From JAFAXA01 sp963777325 (GTDB taxonomy: Bacteria; Pseudomonadota; Alphaproteobacteria; Acetobacterales; Acetobacteraceae), in the NCBI GenBank assembly GCA_963777325.1, contig CAVZQE010000018.1, positions 620,001-684,000 on the forward strand: a stretch of 64,000 nt of DNA. Direction: 5' to 3'. Under the pieces are notes generated by a model, which saw only the letters and a list, made by a program, of their open reading frames with translations, had not been told where the DNA came from and did no database searches. A program made the position numbers and the translations under genes. The stretch's first letter is position 1; each line of letters starts with the position of its first letter. This document shows, piece by piece, positions 51,253 through 60,173 of this stretch.

Positions 51253-52437
51253 ATGCAAACCGGCGCGATATTGCTGCATCCCGACAGGACGGCACCCGAG
51301 GCGATGATGCTCGTGGCCGAGCCGACGCTCGGCGAGGACGAGAAGGCGGCCCTCGCTGCCGTGATCGACAGCGGCTGGATCACGATGGGGCCGCGCGTGC
51401 GCGAGTTCGAGCAGGCCTTCGCGGCCAAGCACGGGGCAACCGATGCCGTCGCCGTGAGTTCCTGCACGGCGGCGCTGCACCTGATCCTGGAGGCTTTCGG
51501 CATTGGCGCGGGCGACGAGGTGCTGGTGCCCTCGCTCACCTTCATCGCGACCGCTAACAGCGTTCTCTATAGCGGCGCCCGGCCCGTGTTCGTGGACATT
51601 CCGTCGCCCGAGGCGCCGATCCTGTCGCTCGCCGACGCCGCCCGCAAGACGACGGCCCGGACCCGCGCCGTGATCGTCATGCATTACGGCGGATACCTGG
51701 CCGACGCCGCTTCCTGGACGGAGTTCGCGCGCTCGCGGGGGTTGATCCTGATCGAAGACTCGGCGCACGCGGCCGGGGCCGCGCGTGGCGAGATCTACGG
51801 CGACGCCGCCGCCTTCAGTTTCTTCGGAAACAAGAACATGACGACCGCCGAGGGCGGCATGGTGACGGCGAGGGAACCGGCGAAGCTCGCCTGGATGCGG
51901 CAGGCGCGCGGCCACGGCATGACGACGGGGACGACGCAGCGGCTGCGCGACGGCTCGTTCTCCTACGACGTCACGATGCTCGGCTACAACTACCGGATGG
52001 ACGAGCTGCGCGCCGCGATCGGGCTCGTCCAGCTCCGCAAGCTCGATGGCTGGATCGCAAGGCGCACGGCGCTCGCGACGCTGTACCGGGCTCTCCTGGC
52101 CGAACACTGCCCGTCGATCCTGATGCCGTTCCGCGACTGGCCGGTCTCGACCCACCATATCCTGCCGGTCGTGCTGCCGCGAGGGCTGCCGCCGCGCCGG
52201 GTCGCTGAGGCGCTGCGGGCGCGGCGCATCCAGACCACCAATCACTATCCGCCGGCGCATCTGTTTTCGTGGCACGCGGGCGCGCTGCCCGCGGCGCGGC
52301 TGCCAGTGACCGAGGATTTCGCCGCGCGGGAGCTGACCTTGCCGCTGCACCCCGGCCTAAGCGAGCGTGACGTCCGTACCGTCGTCCGCGCACTCGCCGG
52401 CATCCTGAACGATGAGGCGGAGTCCTGGCGCCCATGA
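51253..52437 (+). CDS. DegT/DnrJ/EryC1 sugar aminotransferase
   Basis: This 394-residue PLP enzyme aminates a 4-keto sugar nucleotide. The family opening VAEPTLGEDEKAALAAVIDSGWITMGPRVREFE, the cofactor block VSSCTAALHL, the Asp/His of LIEDSAHAAGA and the Schiff-base Lys in FFGNKNMTTAEGGM are all present. The start at 51253 follows from the conserved N-terminus. It is 41 bases after the NTP transferase and overlaps the sugar transferase (ATGA). Together with the dehydratase gene it points to a 4-amino-4,6-dideoxy sugar in the polymer. Confidence 0.88.
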   Translation: MQTGAILLHPDRTAPEAMMLVAEPTLGEDEKAALAAVIDSGWITMGPRVREFEQAFAAKHGATDAVAVSSCTAALHLILEAFGIGAGDEVLVPSLTFIATANSVLYSGARPVFVDIPSPEAPILSLADAARKTTARTRAVIVMHYGGYLADAASWTEFARSRGLILIEDSAHAAGAARGEIYGDAAAFSFFGNKNMTTAEGGMVTAREPAKLAWMRQARGHGMTTGTTQRLRDGSFSYDVTMLGYNYRMDELRAAIGLVQLRKLDGWIARRTALATLYRALLAEHCPSILMPFRDWPVSTHHILPVVLPRGLPPRRVAEALRARRIQTTNHYPPAHLFSWHAGALPAARLPVTEDFAARELTLPLHPGLSERDVRTVVRALAGILNDEAESWRP

Positions 52438-53195
52438 CGGTCGGGACCGGGGCGGAGATCGGCCGCCCGATGCCGGATTTCGTCGCCGTTGCGCGCCTCG
52501 CGCTCAAGCGGGCGCTGGACGCGGCGTTCGCCCTCGTGGCGCTCGCCCTGCTTGCGCCGGTTCTCATCGTTGTCGCGCTCGCCATCTGCATCGAGGACGG
52601 CTGGCCGATCCTGTTCTTCCAGAGCCGGCTGGGGCGCGACGGCCGGCCGTTCGTGCTGCTGAAGTTCAGGAAATTCCGCAACTGTCCCGATCTCGGGCGC
52701 TGCCCGCTCACGCTCCGGGACGATCCGCGCTTCACCCGCGTCGGGCGGTTTCTGGAACGCACCAAGATCGACGAGGTGCCGCAGCTCTGGAACATCCTCA
52801 AGGGCGAGATGTCCATCGTCGGACCCCGGCCGGAGACGCCGCATTTCGCCGACTGCTTCGTCGGCCCGCATCGCGAGCTGCTGCGCTACAAGCCCGGCAT
52901 CTTCGGGCCGAGCCAGGCGGTGTTCAGGAACGAGAGCACGCTGCACGCGGACGATCCGGAACAATACTACCGCGCGGTTCTGTTCCCGCTCAAGGCGCGG
53001 CTCGACCTCGCCTACTTTCCGAACGCGCACACGCGGCTCGACGCTATCTGGACGGTGCGATGCTTGCTGGCTGTGCTTGGCCTGTATCTGGTGGCAGAGG
53101 GAACCGACATGCTGGAGCAAGTGGAAACCTGCCTTGCACTCCTTGCCGGAGATACGAAACGAATGAGCCGTCAGGGCCGGGTGCGCCGCGCATGA
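52434..53195 (+). CDS. Initiating undecaprenyl-phosphate sugar transferase
   Basis: This 253-residue enzyme of the bacterial sugar-transferase (PglC/WbaP) family loads the first sugar phosphate onto undecaprenyl phosphate. It has one re-entrant or membrane helix (ALDAAFALVALALLAPVLIVVALA). The catalytic core follows: ILFFQSRLGRDGRPF, LLKFRKFR, TRVGRFLERTKIDEVPQLWNILKGEMSIVGPRPE. The length is of the short PglC type, without the N-terminal polytopic region of WbaP, but it has a C-terminal extension of about 50 residues with a further hydrophobic segment. It overlaps both neighbouring genes. Confidence 0.88.
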   Translation: MTVGTGAEIGRPMPDFVAVARLALKRALDAAFALVALALLAPVLIVVALAICIEDGWPILFFQSRLGRDGRPFVLLKFRKFRNCPDLGRCPLTLRDDPRFTRVGRFLERTKIDEVPQLWNILKGEMSIVGPRPETPHFADCFVGPHRELLRYKPGIFGPSQAVFRNESTLHADDPEQYYRAVLFPLKARLDLAYFPNAHTRLDAIWTVRCLLAVLGLYLVAEGTDMLEQVETCLALLAGDTKRMSRQGRVRRA

Positions 53196-54253
53196 CCATC
53201 GATTGGCTTGGGCCGGACCGTGCAGCCTGGAGGGAAGCCGACGTGTCGAGCTACGCAGGGATGAGAGTTCTGGTCACGGGCGCGGACGGCTTCATCGGCT
53301 CGCATCTGACCGAGGCGCTGGTGCATTGCGGGGCCGAGGTCACGGCGCTCGCCTGCTACAACTCGTTCGACAGTCACGGCTGGCTCGATCACATCGAGGC
53401 TCCGGTCAGGGCCGCCCTGACCTGCCGCCGGGGTGACGTTCGCGACGCCGGTTTCGTTCGGCGGCTGATGCAGGACCAGGATGTCGTCTTTCACCTCGCG
53501 GCCCTGATCGCGATCCCGCACTCCTATGTCGCGCCGCAGTCCTACGTCGAGACGAACATTTCGGGCACGCTCAACGTGCTGGAAGCGGCGCGCGACCATG
53601 GTCTGCAGCGGGTGGTGCATACCTCGACCAGCGAGGTGTACGGCACGGCGCTGTTCATGCCGATCACCGAGTCGCACCCGCTGCGCGGCCAGTCGCCCTA
53701 TTCCGCCACCAAGATCGGGGCCGACATGATCGCCAAATCGTTCGCCCGCTCGTTCGAGCTTCCCGTCGCCATCCTGCGGCCGTTCAACACCTTCGGTCCG
53801 CGCCAGAGCGAGCGCGCCGTCATCCCGTCCCTCATCCGTCAGATGCTCGACCCGCAATGCGAGGCGGTCAGGGTCGGCGAGGCCTCGACGGTGCGCGACT
53901 TCACCTTCGTCGAGGATACGGTGGCGGCCTTCCTGGCGCTCGGCCGGTCGTCCAGCATCGACTTCGGCGTGCCGTACAACGCGGGCAGCGGCAAGGCGGT
54001 CTCGATCGCCGAATTGATCGACACGCTGGCCGAGCTCACGGACTGCGAGAAGCCGGTCCGGCACGAGACCGGCCGGACCAGGCCCGCGAACTCGGAAGTG
54101 AGGGCGCTGCTCGCCGACAGCAGCCTGATCCTCAAGCACGCCGGCTGGCGGCCGCGGACCGATCTGGCGACCGGCCTGGCCCGCACCATTGCCTGGTGGA
54201 GCGACCGGCTCGCCGCCGGGCAGGTGCGCAAGGAGACCAGCTTCGCGACCTAA
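53192..54253 (+). CDS. NAD-dependent sugar-nucleotide epimerase/dehydratase
   Basis: This 353-residue extended SDR probably forms a 4-keto-6-deoxy sugar nucleotide for the aminotransferase. The NAD loop is VTGADGFIGSHL, the active-site residues are TSTSEVYG and SPYSATKIGADM (Tyr-x3-Lys), and LRPFNTFGPRQSERAVIP is the substrate block of LegB/dTDP-glucose dehydratase-type enzymes. The ATG at 53192 overlaps the upstream stop; M24 (MRVLVTGADGF) is also possible. The tail end is convergent with the ligase gene, the two stop codons sharing bases. Confidence 0.87.
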   Translation: MTIDWLGPDRAAWREADVSSYAGMRVLVTGADGFIGSHLTEALVHCGAEVTALACYNSFDSHGWLDHIEAPVRAALTCRRGDVRDAGFVRRLMQDQDVVFHLAALIAIPHSYVAPQSYVETNISGTLNVLEAARDHGLQRVVHTSTSEVYGTALFMPITESHPLRGQSPYSATKIGADMIAKSFARSFELPVAILRPFNTFGPRQSERAVIPSLIRQMLDPQCEAVRVGEASTVRDFTFVEDTVAAFLALGRSSSIDFGVPYNAGSGKAVSIAELIDTLAELTDCEKPVRHETGRTRPANSEVRALLADSSLILKHAGWRPRTDLATGLARTIAWWSDRLAAGQVRKETSFAT

Positions 54254-55615
54254 CTCGCGCCGGCGCCTTCTGTCCGGTCGCGCGCGACCATGCAGAGGGC
54301 GACCGCGAACCAGAAGACCGGCGGCCGGACGATGTTGTTGGTGAGCGCGAACATCGCGACTGCGGTGAGCAGGGCCAGCAGCCCCGCCAGACGCGCTCTG
54401 TAGGAAACGGTCCAGGCCGTGGCGAGGAGCCAAAGGAAGCTCCCGGCCGCGAGTAATCCGCCCTGCGTGAACAGGTCGAGCGGCGAGTTATGCGCCTCGA
54501 AATCCGGCGTGCCGTTGACCGCCGGATGGTCGCGTCCCTCGGGCACGGCGTCCGTCACCCGGACCACCCGGATCTCGGGCGGGATCGGCAGATGCGGCCC
54601 CGGTCCCAGTCCCAGCATGTAGGACTCCATGCCGCGGCCGACCGCCTCGCGCCAGAGCGCCAGCCTCAAATCGGTCTCGTTGGAGGCCTCCTTGCCGCCG
54701 TTCTTCATGAGGACCACCGCTATCTGGTCCAGAATCGCCCGCTGCCCACAGCGCCAGCGGGGCGGCGGCGGCGAGCATCGCCGGGATCGCGATGACGGAA
54801 AGCCAGGCCAAGGATCTGCGAAGCGATGGCGCCGGTTCGGATCTGCCGAGCCGGAACCGCAGCTTGCACACGAAGTAGAGAGGAATGGAGGCCAGCAGCG
54901 CGAAGGTGAACGTATCCGTCTTGGTCAGCCGGCCGACGAGGATCGGCGGGACCATGTAGAACAGAGCGGCCAAACGCTTGCCGGGCCGCGCGGCGGTGTC
55001 CGCGAGATGCAGCGAGACCAGCGCGAGCAGCGCACAGAGGAAAGCGAGCTGGTTCGGGTTGTTCGACCAGCCCTGGAAGCGGTCGCCCAGCCACGGATCG
55101 ACCGCCGGCAGCGTGATCGCGTCCCATCCGGCGGCGAGTTGGGGCAGGAGGCACGCGGCCCCGAGACCCGCGAAGATCTCCGCGGCCCGGCGCAGGCGGC
55201 GCTCGGCGCCCGGCTCGACCAGGCTCAGGCAACTGAAGGCGCAGGCGAGCGGGTAGGCCAGCGCGTCGTGCCAGAACAGGGCCGGATCGTGCCTGTCGCC
55301 GATGGCGAGGGCCGTCAGTGTCCCCAGGCACTGGGCGATCGCGAACAGCGCCCAGAAGAGCAGCATCCGGCGCAGGGCCGGGGTCAGCTGCGTGTATCGT
55401 CCGAGTTCGAGGACGGTCACGAGCACGATCCACAGCGCCAGACAGATCTCGCCCGGCCCGAGCGGCAGCCCCGGCATCCGGAGCTGGGTCGCGGTGGTCA
55501 GCAGCAGGCCCGTCGCCATCAGCGCGTCGCGCCCGGACCCGGATGCCGTGCCCTTGAAGGGTCTGGCGCGCGACGCCGCCGGGGGGATTTCGACGAACCC
55601 ATCCAGCGTGCGCAT
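54250..55615 (-). pseudogene. O-antigen ligase/Wzy-like membrane protein, frameshifted
   Basis: This polytopic protein with about ten hydrophobic segments has the O-antigen ligase/polymerase pattern, including GDRFQGWSNNPNQLAFLCALLAL in the first part. The frame breaks near 54733 (after LALWAAGD). A one-base change continues DQIAVVLMKNGGKEASNETDLR and the large-loop block GMESYMLGLGPGPHLPI...EAHNSPLDLFTQGG to the stop at 54250. The EAHN-type motif supports a ligase/Wzy role, which the Wzx locus needs. The start ATG at 55615 (MRTLDGFVEI) is favoured over the longer frame. Confidence 0.8.
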
Positions 55616-55739
55616 GCGATCCAAGGCCCCTGCTCCTAGCCGCGCAGGCCCGCCGGGCCGCTCGCCGGGAAGCGTAGGGTGTCGGGTCGCCCGGGGCCAT
55701 TCGGCCAAAGGGTGTGGGCCGAATGGACCGGGCGAGCGA

Positions 55740-57092
55740 TCAGCCGGACTGGATCTGCGACAAGCGCAGCGAGGGCACGCCCAGGAGGTCGACGCCCTGG
55801 CCGGCCGCGCCGAAGGTCAGCATGGTGCCACCGTGACCGTCCGGGGCCTTGTGGGCGGATGCCAGCAGCGCCCGGTCCACGGTCAGGGTGTCGCCCTTGC
55901 CGAAGGAGAAGTCCTCGATCGTCAGCAGGCCCGAGCCGGCGTGGTAGACATAGGCGTCCTTCCCCGATCCGCCCGTGACGTCGAGCGAGCCGCTTCCGGC
56001 GACGAACAAATTGGCGCCCGAGGCGGCGGAGACGCGATCGGCGCCGTCGCCGCCATAGACCGAAACCGCTTGCGAGCCGAGGAAGCTCACCGCTTGCGTG
56101 CCGGTTCCGAAATGGAACGTCTCGGAGGCGATGCCCGCCGTTGCCGAGATGGTGTCCAGCCCGCCATCGGCCGACTGGTGGACGGTGCCGGCCAACAACC
56201 CCGTGTAATCCTGCGTGCCGGAGGCGATCACGGGAACGGTCTCGGTCACGCCCGCCCTGTCGGTCGCCGTCATCGCGCTGTCGCTGAGGGTCGCCGGCGG
56301 CGGGGCCGGCGGCTGGGTCGGGGGATCCCCGGCCTGCGAGCCGCCATTATGGGCGGCGAAGACCTGCTGCAGATCGGGCACCTGGCTGAGGGCCGTGTCG
56401 CCGAGCTGGCTGCCCCAGGCGTAGGCGTAGTCGAACGCGGGCGACGGGATCACCGTTCCCCAGGTTTGCAGGATCTGCTGTTCCTGGGCGGCGGTCGGCA
56501 GCGCGTAGCTCGGATAGCCGCCGCCGCCGAAGGCCTGGTAGATCGGGACGATCTGGCTTGCCGCGATGCCCGAAGCCTCCGCCGCCTGCACGGCGGCCGG
56601 AATGACGCCGTAGTTCACGCCGCCCGGAAATTGCGGCCGTATCGGATAGGGGTCCAGGCCGAACAGGTCGATGTCCGTGTTGGCCGAGTTGTAGGTGTTC
56701 GCGTAGGACGGGTTCTCCGGCGTCCCCAGGTTCATCAGGACCATGAACGTCTGGGCGCCGGGTACGTGGGCGTGAACCCAGTCCGACTCCGCTTTCAGAT
56801 TGGCCGCCGGGATCTGCGGTCCCCACTGGCCGGTCGGGTCGGGCTCGTCGAACAGATAGAAGCCGAACAGCTTGGGATTGCCGATGAACTGGCTGACCGT
56901 GCTCTGAAACGTCGCATCCGCGCCGTTGCCGAGGCCGAGCCAGACCAGTCCCTTGACGCCGGCCGGCAGCTGGTTGAGCGCCCCGACGCTGCTTACGTCG
57001 GCGAGATTGAAACCGTCGCCGCCCGGCGCGTACTGGCCGTTCACGACGTTGGAGCCGGGCGCGTAGTGCAGGGCGGTCTGTGGGGCGGACAT
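55740..57092 (-). CDS. Secreted glycosidase-like protein with C-terminal RTX-like domain
   Basis: This 450-residue protein has no N-terminal signal. Residues 1-260 look like a TIM-barrel hydrolase (VKGLVWLGLGNGAD, LFGFYLFDEPDPTGQWG, IDLFGLDPYPIRP, VPIYQAFGGGGY). After a Pro-rich linker (PPTQPPAPPP), residues 290-450 are strand-rich. They carry YGGDGADRVSAAS and GGSGKDAYVYHAGSGLLTIEDF, similar to degenerate calcium-binding repeats before a type I secretion signal. GGAG precedes the ATG at 57092. Function is unassigned; a surface polysaccharide-acting enzyme is possible beside the exopolysaccharide locus. No type I exporter is adjacent. Confidence 0.68.
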   Translation of the reverse strand: MSAPQTALHYAPGSNVVNGQYAPGGDGFNLADVSSVGALNQLPAGVKGLVWLGLGNGADATFQSTVSQFIGNPKLFGFYLFDEPDPTGQWGPQIPAANLKAESDWVHAHVPGAQTFMVLMNLGTPENPSYANTYNSANTDIDLFGLDPYPIRPQFPGGVNYGVIPAAVQAAEASGIAASQIVPIYQAFGGGGYPSYALPTAAQEQQILQTWGTVIPSPAFDYAYAWGSQLGDTALSQVPDLQQVFAAHNGGSQAGDPPTQPPAPPPATLSDSAMTATDRAGVTETVPVIASGTQDYTGLLAGTVHQSADGGLDTISATAGIASETFHFGTGTQAVSFLGSQAVSVYGGDGADRVSAASGANLFVAGSGSLDVTGGSGKDAYVYHAGSGLLTIEDFSFGKGDTLTVDRALLASAHKAPDGHGGTMLTFGAAGQGVDLLGVPSLRLSQIQSG

Positions 57093-57224
57093 CGGCTGCT
57101 CCGATCGGCCTTCCTGCAAGTGGCGACAGGAAGATTTTTTGCGGAATGGCTCCGGACGCCGGACGCCGGTAGATCCATTCCGGATCTCGCGCAAGGGAAA
57201 TCGGACGGGCGCTGTCCTGCGGCT

Positions 57225-58235
57225 CTAGCGGACCACCGCCACCCCGAGCCAGTAGCAGGCCGCGCCCACAGCGGCGGAGGCCGGCAGCGTGACGACCCAC
57301 GCGACGGCGATGCCGCGCGCGATGCCCCAGCGCACCGCCGAGACCCGCCGGGCCGCGCCCACGCCCATCACCGATCCGGCGACGGTGTGGGTCGTGGACA
57401 CCGGGATGCCGAGCCAGGTCGCGCCGAACAGGGCCGCCGCCCCGCCGGTCTCGGCGCAGAAGCCCTGCATCGGCGTCAGATGCGTGATGCGCGATCCCAT
57501 CGTGCGCACGATCCGCCAGCCGCCGCAGAGCGTGCCGAGCGCCATGGCGGCCTGGCAGCTCAGCACCACCCAGAACGGGACATGGAAGGCGCCCGACAGG
57601 CGGCCCTGGGAATAGAGCAGCACGGTGATGATGCCCATCGTCTTCTGCGCATCGTTGCCGCCGTGCGCGAGGCTGAGCAGCGCCGACGACAGGAGCTGGA
57701 GATGCCGGAAGCGCCGGTCGACGACGAACGGGGTGGAGCGCACCGATAGCCACGAGACCGCCAGCACAAGGCCAAGGGTCAGGAGCGAGCCCATCAGGGG
57801 TGACAGCACGATCGCCGCGCCGATGACGCCGAGGCCGCCCCAGATCACGGCCGACACGCCGGCCTTCGCCATCCCGGCCCCGACCAGCCCGCCGACCAGG
57901 GCGTGGCTGCTGCTGGACGGAATGCCGAGCCGCCAGGTCAGCACATTCCAGACGATGGCGCCGCCCAACGCGCCGAACACGACCACGGGATCGACGATCG
58001 ATGTGTCGAGGACGCCGCTGCCCATGGTCTGGGCCACGTGCAGGCCGAACACGGCGAAGGCGATGAAGTTGAAGAAGGCGGCGAACGCGACCGCGGTGGA
58101 GGGCCTGAGCACGCGCGTCGAGACGATCGTCGCGATCGAGTTGGCGCTGTCGTGCAGCCCGTTCAGGAAGTCGAACAGCAGGGCGACGGCGATGAGGCCG
58201 CCCAGCGCCGGGGCGCTCACTGCGAGGAGGTTCAT
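57225..58235 (-). CDS. pit: Low-affinity phosphate transporter of the Pit family
   Basis: This 336-residue PiT-type inner-membrane permease takes up metal-phosphate with protons. The duplicated family signature is clear: FDFLNGLHDSANSIATIVSTRVL at the start and LSLAHGGNDAQKTMGIITVLLYSQG in the second half, with IPSSSSHALVGG and IPVSTTHTVAGSVMG in matching positions. About nine to ten helices are visible. The ATG at 58235 follows GAGGAGG-type spacing (CTGCGAGGAGGTTCAT read on the other strand is not itself a strong site). It lies 14 bases after the DUF47 gene in one operon. Confidence 0.93.
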   Translation of the reverse strand: MNLLAVSAPALGGLIAVALLFDFLNGLHDSANSIATIVSTRVLRPSTAVAFAAFFNFIAFAVFGLHVAQTMGSGVLDTSIVDPVVVFGALGGAIVWNVLTWRLGIPSSSSHALVGGLVGAGMAKAGVSAVIWGGLGVIGAAIVLSPLMGSLLTLGLVLAVSWLSVRSTPFVVDRRFRHLQLLSSALLSLAHGGNDAQKTMGIITVLLYSQGRLSGAFHVPFWVVLSCQAAMALGTLCGGWRIVRTMGSRITHLTPMQGFCAETGGAAALFGATWLGIPVSTTHTVAGSVMGVGAARRVSAVRWGIARGIAVAWVVTLPASAAVGAACYWLGVAVVR

Positions 58236-58249
58236 CGGCCCGGCGCTCC

Positions 58250-58888
58250 TCAGACCTGCTCGACGACGATCCCGTCGATCACGTTGGTCACGTCCTCGCA
58301 GCGGTCCACCACCGCTTCGACCAGGTCGTACACCTTCTCGACCGTGAGCTTGTAGCCCGGCGACCCGCCGCCCGCGAACAGCGAGCGGAGTCCGCGATCC
58401 AGCAGCTCGTCCGCCTCCCCCTCGATCTGGCTGACCGCGACCGACATCGCCCCGAGCCTTTCGGCGCTGCGGTCGATCGAGCCGAGCAGCGGCATCGCGT
58501 CCCGGATCTCGGTCGAGGCGCGGATGACGCAATCGGCCATGCCCTGCATCTCCGGCGTGAACCCGACGCCGTAGCGCATGATTCGGCGGCCCGTCTCCTT
58601 CATCAGGTCGATCGTGTCGTCGAGCGCCGTGATCAGATCGAGGATCTGGGAGCGGTCGAAGGGCGTCACGAACGTGCGATGGATGGCGAGCACGGTCTCG
58701 CGGGTGATCCGGTCCGCCTCGTCCTCCAGCCGGTTGATCTCCGCAGCGTTCGCCTGCGCCCGCCCGTCATCCTCCATCAGGGCGCGAAAGGCCTCGGCCG
58801 CGGGCACGATCAGCTTGGAATGGGCGCAGAAGCGCTCGACGAAGCGTTCGTCCCGGGGCATCAGCGAACGGAAGAGGCGGAAAGGCAT
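58250..58888 (-). CDS. DUF47/PhoU-like regulator of phosphate transport
   Basis: This 212-residue all-helical PhoU-like (DUF47) protein modulates Pit transport. Family features are the N-terminal FRLFRSLMPRDERFVERFCAHS, the acidic ANAAEINRLEDEADRITRE, PFDRSQILDLITALDDTIDLM with its metal-binding Asp cluster, and the repeat IEGEADELLDRGLRSLF. It is co-transcribed ahead of pit. This pair is a standard, common arrangement. The gene is complete. Confidence 0.92.
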   Translation of the reverse strand: MPFRLFRSLMPRDERFVERFCAHSKLIVPAAEAFRALMEDDGRAQANAAEINRLEDEADRITRETVLAIHRTFVTPFDRSQILDLITALDDTIDLMKETGRRIMRYGVGFTPEMQGMADCVIRASTEIRDAMPLLGSIDRSAERLGAMSVAVSQIEGEADELLDRGLRSLFAGGGSPGYKLTVEKVYDLVEAVVDRCEDVTNVIDGIVVEQV

Positions 58889-58978
58889 GTTCCCTCGTGG
58901 CGATCATGATCGGCCTGACAATCTCGTCTCGGGCGAAGTAGCAGTTTGGCAGCACCGCTGCCGGAGGGATAGGAGGCC

Positions 58979-59908
58979 TCAATCCGCCGCCCCGTCCTCC
59001 CGGGCGAGCCAGTGAACGACGGTGCCGATCTGGAGGTGATCCATCAGCGGCGGGGCGTGGCCGCAGCCGGGAAATTCCACCAGCTTCGCGCGGGGGCCGC
59101 GCTCGGTCATCGTCCGCGCGACGTCGCGCGTCAGCAGGTCGGAACGCTCGCCCCGGAGGACGAGCACGGGGCAGCGGATCTGCTCCCATTGCCGCCACAT
59201 GCTGACATTGTAGAACATCACCGGCCGGAAGGCGTGCCCGATGCCGGGATCGACCAGCAACTCGAACCGGCCCTCCGGGGTGCGCGCGATGCTGTGCCTG
59301 GTCAGATGGAACCATTCGGCATCGCTCAGCCCGCCGAACGGCGCCAGGATTTCGCGGAAGTAAGCCTCGGCCGCGTGCAAATCCGTGAACGATTTCGGCA
59401 TGACCGTGAGATAGGCGCCGAGCCGGCTGAGCGCGTTCCACGGCAGGAACGGCCCGATGTCGTTGATCACCATGCGCCGGATCGGGGCGCGGGCGAGCGC
59501 CGCCAGATAGATGCCGGTCAGCCCGCCGAGCGAAGTGCCGATCCAGTCGATCTCGGCGGCCCCGCTGCGGGCCAGCACGGTGGCCATGTCGCTCGCGTAT
59601 TGCGGCAGCGCGTAGTCCTGCTTGTCGGTCAGCCACTCGCTGCGCCCGCGCCCGGCGAGGTCGGGGCAGATGACGCGGTATCCCCTCTGCACCAGAGCGG
59701 CGGCCAGGGCGTCGAAATCGCGGCCCTGGCGCGTCAGGCCATGGACGCAGAGCGCCACCCGCGGCGCGTCCGGATCGCCCCATTCGGTATAGGCGATCCG
59801 GTGAAACGCCGAGCGGGACTGGCACGCCACCTGCCCGAACCGCGGCTCGATTGCGCGGCCGGGCGCAATCCTGGCCGAGGGCCGGGGCGTCGTCAGAACG
59901 GTCGGCAT
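58979..59908 (-). CDS. Alpha/beta-hydrolase
   Basis: This 309-residue alpha/beta-hydrolase has an unknown ester or epoxide substrate. The oxyanion block is CVHGLTRQGRDFD, the nucleophile elbow is GTSLGG, and the His is in PGCGHAPPLMD. RFELLVDPGIGHAF occupies the cap region. About 30 N-terminal residues precede the fold, so a later start is possible. It is separated from DUF47 by 90 bases and from trehalase (divergent) by 265. Confidence 0.82.
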   Translation of the reverse strand: MPTVLTTPRPSARIAPGRAIEPRFGQVACQSRSAFHRIAYTEWGDPDAPRVALCVHGLTRQGRDFDALAAALVQRGYRVICPDLAGRGRSEWLTDKQDYALPQYASDMATVLARSGAAEIDWIGTSLGGLTGIYLAALARAPIRRMVINDIGPFLPWNALSRLGAYLTVMPKSFTDLHAAEAYFREILAPFGGLSDAEWFHLTRHSIARTPEGRFELLVDPGIGHAFRPVMFYNVSMWRQWEQIRCPVLVLRGERSDLLTRDVARTMTERGPRAKLVEFPGCGHAPPLMDHLQIGTVVHWLAREDGAAD

Positions 59909-60173
59909 GCCGTCATGGTCAGGCTTTCATGCGATTCGAGGGAGACTCATAGGCAGGCCTGGGTGCAATGCACAATCCCCATCCGGAATCGTGACCTGGA
60001 TGGCTCCCGTCGCGGCCCGCTCCAGTGCGGGGGGCTGGACGGGTGGTCTGGACGCGACGCCGAGCACGTTTGCCGCGCGGCGATTTGGTTGCAGAAGGTT
60101 TGATTTCGATTGCCGAAACGGGCCGGATAGCTGACTGTGCGCACGCAACCCCTGCATCTGGAGACGACAATCC
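59909..60173. promoter_or_regulatory. Divergent gap between hydrolase and trehalase genes
   Basis: These 265 bases separate the hydrolase start (minus) and the trehalase start (plus). I found no gene or strong repeat. The run GATTTGGTTGCAGAAGG near 60082 is locally AT-richer and could hold the trehalase promoter. Confidence 0.3.

Noticed and set aside
55302..57749. 815-codon plus-strand open frame
   Set aside because: It runs antisense to the ligase, the secreted protein and pit, all of which show family motifs. The long frame results from GC bias.
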